From the NCBI GenBank assembly GCA_002373325.1, contig DFKI01000021.1:1-28766 (forward strand): DNA of 28,766 nt, read 5' to 3'. This document shows, piece by piece, positions 15,331 through 21,723 of the stretch (positions are counted from its first letter, which is position 1; each line of letters begins with the position of its first letter). Source of the DNA: Treponema sp. UBA3649 (GTDB lineage: Bacteria > Spirochaetota > Spirochaetia > Treponematales > Treponemataceae). The notes beneath the pieces were generated by a model. That model searched no databases, was not told where the DNA came from, and saw only the letters and a list, made by a program, of their open reading frames with translations. Position numbers and translations under genes: made by a program.

Positions 15331-15400
15331 TAGCGTAGCCGCGGAACGCATCCGGCAATCTCTTTAAAATAGGGATTATCGGGTCAAGCCCGATAATGAC
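15315..15400. repeat. Composite two-hairpin repeat element, copy 1
   Basis: From GTCATT at 15315 to AATGAC at 15400. The first hairpin is TTGCCG pairing with CGGCAA, with an enlarged interior containing CCGCGG. A linker CTCTTTAAAATAGGG follows. The second hairpin has stem ATTATCGGG (15375-15383), loop TCAAG and CCCGATAAT (15389-15397). Bases 15353-15403 match the minus strand of 24194-24244 at 50 of 51 positions. Confidence 0.85.
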
Positions 15401-15584
15401 ACAATCTGTGCGATAATGACACAATCTGTGCGACAATGACACAATCTGTGCGACAATGACACAATCTGTGCGATAATGACACAATCTGTGCGATAATGAC
15501 ACAATCTGTGCGACAATGACACAATCTGTGCGATAATGACACAATCTGTGCGATAATGACACAATCTGTACGATAATGACACAA
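15391..15584. repeat. 20-bp tandem array A (nine full copies plus a partial)
   Basis: The unit CGATAATGACACAATCTGTG repeats with an exact 20-bp period at 15391, 15411 and on to 15551, with a 14-bp partial at 15571. Variation is almost limited to the fourth base (CGAT or CGAC). Each unit contains a small dyad, CACA-ATC-TGTG. The first unit is fused to the right arm of the composite hairpin. The 464-bp gap between flanking genes (15148-15611) is otherwise this repeat cluster plus the promoter region of the 405-aa gene. Confidence 0.95.
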
Positions 15585-15611
15585 GAGGCAATTTTGGCGA
15601 TACAACGAAAC

Positions 15612-17252
15612 TTAGAACCTAATCTTTTTGTCCGTTCCCGCGTAGTATTCCTTTCTGAGGGATTTCACGTGCTCGTCCTTCAGATAGTCGTCGAAATTCA
15701 TCATGCGGTCGATTATGCCCTTGGGTGTGATTTCAATGATGCGGTTTGCAATCGTGCTGATAAACTCATGGTCGTGGCTGGAGAACAAAACCACGCCGTT
15801 AAAGCGCACAAGTCCCTGGTTCAAGCTTTCAATGCTCTCAAGGTCAAGGTGATTGGTGGGATCGTCCAAAATCAGGACATTCGCGCCGGAAAGCATCATC
15901 TTGCTGAGCATACAACGGACTTTTTCACCTCCAGAAAGGACTTTAACAGGTTTCAAGCCCTCGTCGCCGGAAAAGAGCATCCTTCCCAAAAATCCGCGGA
16001 CGTAGGAATCATCCTGCTCCTTGGAATACTGCTTGAGCCATTCGGTAATGTTCAGGTCGTTGCTGAAATACGCACTGTTGTCGCGTCCCATGTAAGTGTG
16101 CTTTGTGGTCTGACCCCAGTTGATTGTGGCACCCTCGCATTTCACATCGCCCGCAACAATGTCAAAGAAAGACGTGATTGAGTTGTGCTCCATTCCAACG
16201 AAAGCGACTTTTTCTCCCGGGTGAATCGTGATTGAAAAATCATTCAGAAGAACGTTGCCCTCGGAATCCTTTGAGTTAAGATGCTCGGCGGTAAGGACAA
16301 AGTTTCCAATCTCACGCTCGCTCTGAAACTGCACGTATGGGAATTTTCTGCTTGTGACGGGAAGTTCCTCCAGCTCCAATTTTTCAAGAACCTTCTTTCG
16401 GCTCGATGCCTGTCCCGCCTTTGAGACGTTGGACGCAAAACGCTGGATGAAAGTCTTGAGCTCGGCCATTTTATCCTCACGCTTTTTCTGCTGGTCCTTC
16501 GCCTGCTTCTGCATAATCTGGCTCATCTGATACCAGAAGTCGTAGTTTCCGGTGAACTGGGTAATCTTTCCGTAATCAATGTCGCAAATGTAAGTACAGA
16601 TTGCATTCAGGAAGTGGCGGTCGTGGCTTACGACAATCACGCAGTTTTCAAATTCAATCAGGAAGTCCTCAAGCCATGCGATGCTCTCCAAATCAAGACC
16701 GTTCGTGGGCTCGTCCAAAAGCAAAATGTCGGGATTTCCGAAAAGTGCCTGGGCCAAAAGAACGCGAACTTTCTGTCCTTCATCAAGGTCACTCATCATG
16801 CGGTCGTGGAATTCCTCCTCAAGTCCCAAGCCCGAAAGCATCTGCTCAATCTGATTCTCAGCCTCATATCCACCGAGCTCACCGAACTCAGCTTCCATCT
16901 CCGCCGCCTTGATTCCATCCTCCTCGGAAAAATCAGGCTTCTCGTAGATTGCATCCTTTTCCTTTCCCAGATTGTAAAGCTTGGGATATCCCATCATCAC
17001 GGTCTCTTTCACCGAATACTCATCGAAAGCGAAGTGATCCTGGCTCAATTTTGCCATACGCTCGCCGGGGGTCATGCTCACCTGTCCCGAATCAAAATCC
17101 TGCTCGCCTGAAAGCACTTTGAGGAAGGTTGATTTTCCCGCTCCGTTCGCGCCGATTATTCCGTAGCAGTTGCCCTTTATGAACTTTAAATTCACGTCCT
17201 TAAAAAGTGGCTTCTCGCTAAATTTCAATGTCAAATCTGAAACTGAAAGCAT
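15612..17252 (-). CDS. ABC-F family ATPase with one degenerate ATP site
   Basis: 546 residues with two ABC ATPase domains, no membrane part, and a charged linker (about 243-300): the ABC-F layout of ribosome-associated ATPases, closest in feel to the YkpA/YbiT group. Domain 1 has Walker A GANGAGKST (34-42), a weak signature LDEGQ (156-160), Walker B ILLLDEP (176-182) and H-loop His210. Domain 2 has GMEHNSITS (353-361) where Walker A should be, with no P-loop Lys, a good signature LSGGE (439-443), Walker B LILDDP with Asp in place of the catalytic Glu, and H-loop His493. AGGAG precedes the ATG. It acts in the cytoplasm on the ribosome (family knowledge). There is no sign that it is a resistance factor. 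Confidence 0.88.
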   Translation of the reverse strand: MLSVSDLTLKFSEKPLFKDVNLKFIKGNCYGIIGANGAGKSTFLKVLSGEQDFDSGQVSMTPGERMAKLSQDHFAFDEYSVKETVMMGYPKLYNLGKEKDAIYEKPDFSEEDGIKAAEMEAEFGELGGYEAENQIEQMLSGLGLEEEFHDRMMSDLDEGQKVRVLLAQALFGNPDILLLDEPTNGLDLESIAWLEDFLIEFENCVIVVSHDRHFLNAICTYICDIDYGKITQFTGNYDFWYQMSQIMQKQAKDQQKKREDKMAELKTFIQRFASNVSKAGQASSRKKVLEKLELEELPVTSRKFPYVQFQSEREIGNFVLTAEHLNSKDSEGNVLLNDFSITIHPGEKVAFVGMEHNSITSFFDIVAGDVKCEGATINWGQTTKHTYMGRDNSAYFSNDLNITEWLKQYSKEQDDSYVRGFLGRMLFSGDEGLKPVKVLSGGEKVRCMLSKMMLSGANVLILDDPTNHLDLESIESLNQGLVRFNGVVLFSSHDHEFISTIANRIIEITPKGIIDRMMNFDDYLKDEHVKSLRKEYYAGTDKKIRF

Positions 17253-17308
17253 TTAAAAATCTCCTATTATATATCAGTCTAAATATCGAGTTTCATAAAT
17301 TTAAATAA

Positions 17309-17407
17309 AAAATTGGCTTTCAGCGAGAACCCTGCGTGAAAAAACGGCTTCCGCGCTACGCTTGTGCAGATGTTTTTTCCCTCAGGAACCTCGCTTACAC
17401 CAATTTT
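17309..17407. other. 99-bp imperfect inverted repeat between the DEAD-box and ABC-F genes
   Basis: Four stems nest in order: AAAATTGG (17309-17316) with CCAATTTT (17400-17407); AGCGAG (17322-17327) with CTCGCT (17390-17395); CCTG (17331-17334) with CAGG (17083+300, i.e. 17383-17386); GAAAAAAC (17338-17345) with GTTTTTTC (17372-17379). The internal loops are nearly symmetric (AAC opposite AAC), and the terminal loop is 26 bases. On the minus strand the structure ends in a T run, so it could terminate the DEAD-box transcript, or it could be a structured RNA or a small mobile repeat. Confidence 0.6.
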
Positions 17408-17444
17408 CCATACATTTCAAAAATTCGCCATTTGACTTACAACT

Positions 17445-19121
17445 TTATTTTTTCTTTGAGAAAAGTGACTTGAGCGCGGAAAGGAATCCCTTCTTTGCGG
17501 GAGTCTTCTGAATCTGTCTTCCAGCGTCATTTTTCTTTGCTGATTTTCCCTTCTGAGCAGATTTTGCCGGGATTGCATTCTTTGCGGAGGATTTTGCTCC
17601 CTGCCTTGATTTTCCCGTCTGCTGATTTTTCTTTGAGCCGTGTTTTTTGGAAGTGCCCGACTGATTTTCTCCCTTGGCGGAATATGACGACGCTCCGTAT
17701 CGCTCCTTGTAAAGCTTCATCCTTTCATCGGTTGACATTGTCGCGAGCATCGCCTCTTCCTCGGCATTAAACACACGGCGGTCACGCTTGTATTCCTTGG
17801 ATGCGGCTTCGTTCCTTGAAGAATAGCGTCCCTTTCCGCGCGATGATTTTTTACCGCCACCATTTCTTCCACCACGGCGGGACTCACGTGCCTCATACTC
17901 ACGCTGCTTTTTTCTTCCGTACTCGCTCGTGTCCCTGTAATCCTCGTGATAATTCTCCGTCCTGATGTAAACGCCAGCGCTCTTGTCCTCCGCAAACAGA
18001 CTTTCATCCGCAACCTGGGACGGAATCTGTTTTTCAATGTAACGCTCGATGGGAGGAAGTGAGTAAACATCCTGCTCGGAACAGAAAGTGTATGCCTTAC
18101 CGGATTTTCCAGCCCTCGCCGTTCGACCGATTCTGTGCACATAATTCTCGGCCTCGTTCGGAAGGTCGTAGTTGATTACCATCGCAAGGTCGTTAACGTC
18201 AATTCCACGTGCGGCCACATCGGTTGCGACAAGGCACTTCACTTTTCCTTCCTTAAAGGAGTCCATGATTTTCTGCCGCTGCTTCTGCGGCAAATCCCCG
18301 ATGATGTACTCGCTCTCAATGCCGTTTCGGTTGAGTCTTTTTGAGACCACCTCGGAGGTACGCTTCGTGTTGCAGAAGATAATCAGGCTCTCAGGATTTT
18401 CCCTCTTGATAAGACCAAGGAGGAGCTTCATCTTGTCGTCGCTTGAGACATGGTAGAGCACCTGGTCAATCTCATCCACCGTGATGTTTTCCGCCTCAAT
18501 GGTGATTTCCGCCGGGTTCCTCGTGTACTCCCACGCAAGGTTTTTCACGTATGAGTTGAGCGTGGCACTGAAAAGCATGGTCTGTCTTTTTTCCGCGACG
18601 GGGAGCACTTTAATCAGCTCGCGTAAATCCGGGTAGAAGCCCATGTCGAACATGCGGTCCGCCTCGTCAATGCAAAGGAAGGCAACCGAGCTCAAATCCA
18701 TCTGGCCGCCCTTGTTCAAATCAATGACGCGTCCGGGAGTACCAATCATGATGTCGCAGCCTTTTTTAAGGAAGGAAATCTGCTTGTCGTAACCAACTCC
18801 GCCGTAGAAACTTCCACACTTGAGTTTTGTAAAGGCACAGAGTTTTTCAGCCTCCTCCTGCACCTGCACCGCAAGCTCACGGGTAGGAACCATAATCAGG
18901 GCTTTTTTACCAGCCACCTCTCCCCGCGAAAGGAGCTCCTGGATGATTGAAACAAGGTAAGCGGCCGTCTTACCAGTACCGGTCTGTGACTGAACGTACA
19001 AGTCACGTCCTTCAAGGGAATTCTGCAAAACCTGTTCCTGAACCGGTGTACAAGTGACATATCCGGCCCCCGCGATTCCCTGCTGCAGTTCGTCCTGCAA
19101 AGTAAATTCTGTGAAATTCAT
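17445..19121 (-). CDS. DEAD-box RNA helicase with a long basic tail
   Basis: The start is ATG 19121 (558 residues), with AGGAA 6 bases upstream; the longer frame to 19301 would run through the promoter. Motifs in order: Q-motif region YVTCTPVQ, I SQTGTGKT, Ia PTRELAVQ, Ib TPGR, II DEAD, III SAT, IV LIIFCNTKR, V ATDVAARGIDV, VI HRIGRTARAGKSG. After about residue 385 comes a basic, low-complexity tail of about 170 residues (SRRGGRNGG, KKSSRGKGRYSSRN, then Lys/Ser/Ala/Gln-rich), ending in GFLSALKSLFSKKK, a likely RNA-binding extension as in RhlE/CsdA-type enzymes. It unwinds short RNA duplexes in ribosome assembly or decay (family knowledge). It has its own promoter in the 112-bp gap after the OLD-like gene. 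Confidence 0.92.
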   Translation of the reverse strand: MNFTEFTLQDELQQGIAGAGYVTCTPVQEQVLQNSLEGRDLYVQSQTGTGKTAAYLVSIIQELLSRGEVAGKKALIMVPTRELAVQVQEEAEKLCAFTKLKCGSFYGGVGYDKQISFLKKGCDIMIGTPGRVIDLNKGGQMDLSSVAFLCIDEADRMFDMGFYPDLRELIKVLPVAEKRQTMLFSATLNSYVKNLAWEYTRNPAEITIEAENITVDEIDQVLYHVSSDDKMKLLLGLIKRENPESLIIFCNTKRTSEVVSKRLNRNGIESEYIIGDLPQKQRQKIMDSFKEGKVKCLVATDVAARGIDVNDLAMVINYDLPNEAENYVHRIGRTARAGKSGKAYTFCSEQDVYSLPPIERYIEKQIPSQVADESLFAEDKSAGVYIRTENYHEDYRDTSEYGRKKQREYEARESRRGGRNGGGKKSSRGKGRYSSRNEAASKEYKRDRRVFNAEEEAMLATMSTDERMKLYKERYGASSYSAKGENQSGTSKKHGSKKNQQTGKSRQGAKSSAKNAIPAKSAQKGKSAKKNDAGRQIQKTPAKKGFLSALKSLFSKKK

Positions 19122-19188
19122 CGCAATTCCTGTCGTATATTTTCTGCCGCCATAAAAACGGCCCTTATCGGCAATCCACTTCACGGAC

Positions 19189-19217
19189 AGTATAGCATTT
19201 TGATTTGAAAATGTATA
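19189..19217 (-). promoter_or_regulatory. Sigma-70-like promoter for the DEAD-box helicase
   Basis: On the minus strand, TATACA (19212-19217), a 17-bp spacer and TATACT (19189-19194). The predicted leader is about 60 bases long, typical of cold-inducible helicase genes only in a loose sense. Confidence 0.5.
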
Positions 19218-19233
19218 GGGTTTAATGGAAAAA

Positions 19234-20781
19234 TCACCTCGCGCAGGCACTCTCAAGGATTGAAATGAGCTCGGCATACTCACGCCGCACATCAGCCTCA
19301 TCCGCAGTCAAAAGATACTCACGCTCGGCATGGAAAAGTCTGTCCTTTGAGGAAACAGGCATGTACCGGACATCCGACCTCCTGTAATAATGCTCAATGC
19401 AGCCCCTCGGAAGAATGTAGACAGAAGCCGCCGCCGCACCCGCCACCACGATCGCAAAAAGATTCCTTATAATAGGAAGAGTTTCCGCAGTCTGCTCAGG
19501 AAGATATTTTTCAAGCTGGACCTGCAAATCACCCTCGGCCATGACTCCCTGCAAGGAGACGGTTTTGAAAGTGTCGATGTTTTCCGAATGAATGTGCTTT
19601 TGATCAAGGGAATAAAGACATTCCGAAAGAAGCGCGATTTCAGGAGGCAAATCATTTCTCGCATGAAGATTGCAAAGCTCCCGGCCAAAAACTGCAAGGA
19701 ACCTCTCAAGACGGAGCACGAGTTTTTCAAGGGTCACTTTATGATTCAGCTCACGGCTCGTAAAAATCTTCTCGTAAAAGGGACGTTGTTTTTCCTCCTG
19801 TTTTTCAAGCCACAACTCAGCCCTTTCGTCGGCACAAAAAACATCCCGGAGCTTACCTCCGAAAAGCGAGTCCAAATCCGTAATGATTCTGCTGTCGGTT
19901 CCAAGGAGAGAGCACACTTTGCAGAATACCCCAAGCTCGTCCTTTCCACCCACGTCGATTATTCCGGTTCCTGCAACTCCCCGCTCCGTATGCACATAGG
20001 GAAGAAGGCTCGCGAACATCTGCTGGTCGGTATATCCCTCCACAAAAATCTGGTTGTCGGAAAAGAAAAACTGCTTGTGGTAAGTGTTGAATCTTGGAAG
20101 AAAGCGACGGAAAAGCTCGGCATCCTTTTTGCCAAGGGATTCAATGTGCGTGGGTTCCCTGTTGGTGTGGCAGACAATCACTCCGAAAAGCTCGTCCGGA
20201 AAACGCAGGTCAATAAAAAAAGGTGAGTGGGTAATCACAAAATAAATCCGCTTGGGATGCCTTGAAGAAACGCGGCGCAACTCCTCGGCAAAAAACTGCT
20301 GGAACTGAGGGTGGAGATGAAGCTCCGGCTCGTCAAAAACAAGACAGGTGTTCCCGGTGTTCGCATAAAGGGCGACAAGCAGCGTGATGATTTCCTTCAA
20401 TCCGTGGCACTCAACTTCCTGAAGATTGTACTCCACGTTCCACGCACGGTTTTCCACCACAGGGATATACGCTCCGTCCTCGGTCATCTTAAAAACGATA
20501 GTCTTTCCGAACATGCTCGAAAGCACGGTCTGCACCTTCTCACGGATTGCCTCATTCTCCTGCAAAATGGAAATTGATTCAGAATCCGAACCTCGGTCAG
20601 CACGCAGAAATTTGATTGAATATCCCGCCTTTGCAAACTGATTTGAAATAGCATCCACAAGAAGCGTCTTACCGGAACCGTTGGGACCGACCACAAGATT
20701 GATATGAGACCATTCGCTTTTTGAAAACACGGCCCTGCCCCACAAAAACGGCAGCTTGACCTTCACAGGAATCTTCACCAT
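19234..20781 (-). CDS. OLD-like ATPase with a C-terminal TOPRIM domain
   Basis: 515 residues. N-terminal ABC/SMC-type ATPase: Walker A GPNGSGKT (32-39), a weak signature region ECHGLKEI (124-131), Walker B CLVFDEPELHLHP (146-158) and H-loop TH (184-185). A TOPRIM domain follows: FVEGYTD with Glu248, DVGGKDE (276-282) and the acidic pair in ITDLDS (Asp302, Asp304). This is the architecture of OLD (overcoming lysogenization defect) family nucleases. Members include phage-defence proteins and general repair factors; nothing here decides between them. It lacks a GajB-like or other defence partner. It is divergent from the UDG-priA operon. No ribosome binding site precedes ATG 20781, and the promoter abuts it. 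Confidence 0.82.
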   Translation of the reverse strand: MVKIPVKVKLPFLWGRAVFSKSEWSHINLVVGPNGSGKTLLVDAISNQFAKAGYSIKFLRADRGSDSESISILQENEAIREKVQTVLSSMFGKTIVFKMTEDGAYIPVVENRAWNVEYNLQEVECHGLKEIITLLVALYANTGNTCLVFDEPELHLHPQFQQFFAEELRRVSSRHPKRIYFVITHSPFFIDLRFPDELFGVIVCHTNREPTHIESLGKKDAELFRRFLPRFNTYHKQFFFSDNQIFVEGYTDQQMFASLLPYVHTERGVAGTGIIDVGGKDELGVFCKVCSLLGTDSRIITDLDSLFGGKLRDVFCADERAELWLEKQEEKQRPFYEKIFTSRELNHKVTLEKLVLRLERFLAVFGRELCNLHARNDLPPEIALLSECLYSLDQKHIHSENIDTFKTVSLQGVMAEGDLQVQLEKYLPEQTAETLPIIRNLFAIVVAGAAAASVYILPRGCIEHYYRRSDVRYMPVSSKDRLFHAEREYLLTADEADVRREYAELISILESACAR

Positions 20782-20788
20782 AAATAAA

Positions 20789-20817
20789 ATTATAAACCAT
20801 GTATCGCCGTTTGTAAA
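20789..20817 (-). promoter_or_regulatory. Sigma-70 promoter for the OLD-like gene, nearly leaderless
   Basis: On the minus strand, TTTACA (20812-20817), a 17-bp spacer and a perfect TATAAT (20789-20794). Seven bases lie between the -10 box and the ATG, giving a leader of zero or one base. Its -35 box is 9 bp from the -35 box of the divergent UDG promoter. Confidence 0.65.
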
Positions 20818-20826
20818 TGGAAATCC

Positions 20827-20855
20827 TTGCCTAAGCCCCCGCTTTTCGCTATAAT
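20827..20855 (+). promoter_or_regulatory. Sigma-70 promoter for the UDG-priA operon
   Basis: TTGCCT (20827-20832), a 17-bp spacer and TATAAT (20850-20855). The expected start near 20862 rules out the in-frame TTG at 20827 and ATG at 20854 as translation starts. Confidence 0.7.
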
Positions 20856-20892
20856 GGGACAGAAGACAAGTTCAGATAACAAGGCAGAAAGA

Positions 20893-21723
20893 ATGACCCG
20901 GACTGAAAAACAAGACATCTACAATCTCCTCAAAGCGGCTTCCTCATGCGTGCTGGGATACACACCAAGCGAATACACCGGTGACGCCCCGGATTTTCAG
21001 GACGACATTCTTTCGCAGGAAACACAAGATGCGGAAAAGTCACAAACGACAAATGCAATCGTAAAAGAAACTTCCCCAGTCAACGAAGGACTTGCGGGTG
21101 AAAATGAAAAACAAAGTCCGGGCGGAATCACGCTTGAATCAATAGAAAGAAAAATCAAGGCATGCAAAAACTGTCCTCTCTCAAACACTCGCATAAATGC
21201 AGTCCCCGGTGAAGGAGTGGAAAATCCATTCGTGCTTGTAGTCGGCGAAGGTCCTGGGGAAGATGAGGATTTGAGCGGAAGACCATTCGTTGGAAAAGCA
21301 GGTCAGCTCCTTGACAAAATGCTTGCCGCAATCAGCCTTGACAGAAAATGCAACTGCTACATAGCGAACATCGTGAAGTGCCGGCCACCAAAAAACAGAA
21401 CCCCGTTTCCACAAGAGGCGGACTCATGCAGCGGATTTTTACAGGCACAGATTCACATCTTAAAACCAAGGGCCATACTTGCAATGGGAAGGACCGCCGT
21501 GCAGAACCTGATGAAAACCGAGCAGGGAATAAACAGTCTCCGTGGAAAAATCCTTGACTTAAACGGAATCCCTCTTTTGGCGACCTACCATCCTTCCGCA
21601 CTCCTCCGCGACCAGAGTTTGAAAAGACCCGCGTGGGATGATTTGAAAATTTTCAGATCAAAGCTGGAGGAAATCTGCCCGGAATACTCAAAGCCATTTG
21701 ACGAAGCAAGGAAGGAAAACTGA
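20893..21723 (+). CDS. Family 4 uracil-DNA glycosylase (iron-sulfur type)
   Basis: Start chosen at ATG 20893 (276 residues), because the promoter places the transcript start near 20862 and AAGG lies 8 bases upstream of this ATG. The catalytic domain carries GEGPGEDED (water-activating motif), GRPFVGKAG, and YHPSALLR near the end. Four Cys fit a 4Fe-4S cluster: KACKNC (two), VKCRPP and DSCSGF. It removes uracil from DNA. An N-terminal extension of about 85 residues, low-complexity and acidic, precedes the domain and is variable in the family. Its TGA overlaps the ATG of priA (TGATG), so the two are coupled. Confidence 0.9.
   Translation: MTRTEKQDIYNLLKAASSCVLGYTPSEYTGDAPDFQDDILSQETQDAEKSQTTNAIVKETSPVNEGLAGENEKQSPGGITLESIERKIKACKNCPLSNTRINAVPGEGVENPFVLVVGEGPGEDEDLSGRPFVGKAGQLLDKMLAAISLDRKCNCYIANIVKCRPPKNRTPFPQEADSCSGFLQAQIHILKPRAILAMGRTAVQNLMKTEQGINSLRGKILDLNGIPLLATYHPSALLRDQSLKRPAWDDLKIFRSKLEEICPEYSKPFDEARKEN

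Noticed and set aside
15391..15584. CRISPR array
   Set aside because: The units follow one another without unique spacers; the 8-bp variable part is the same in every unit of an array, and no cas genes are present.
15287..15605. Overlapping minus-strand open frames of 71-91 residues reading SLSHRLCHYRTDCVI-type repeats
   Set aside because: They are the three frames of the 20-bp array, all open because the unit contains no stop in that direction; the period is not a multiple of three and no ribosome binding site is present.
17253..17265. TATAAT directly upstream of the ABC-F gene as its promoter
   Set aside because: No acceptable -35 box lies 16-18 bases upstream, and the expected start would remove the AGGAG ribosome binding site.
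19163..19170. GCCGATAA on the minus strand upstream of the DEAD-box gene as a sigma-28 promoter
   Set aside because: There is no TAAA element about 15 bases upstream; the sigma-70-like pair at 19189-19217 is better placed.
19122..19301. Extended N-terminus of the DEAD-box helicase
   Set aside because: It would run through the gene's own promoter and into the end of the OLD-like gene; ATG 19121 has a ribosome binding site and begins the conserved domain.
20827..20892. Extended N-terminus of the uracil-DNA glycosylase from the TTG at 20827 or the ATG at 20854
   Set aside because: Both codons lie within the -35 and -10 boxes of the promoter and would not be transcribed.
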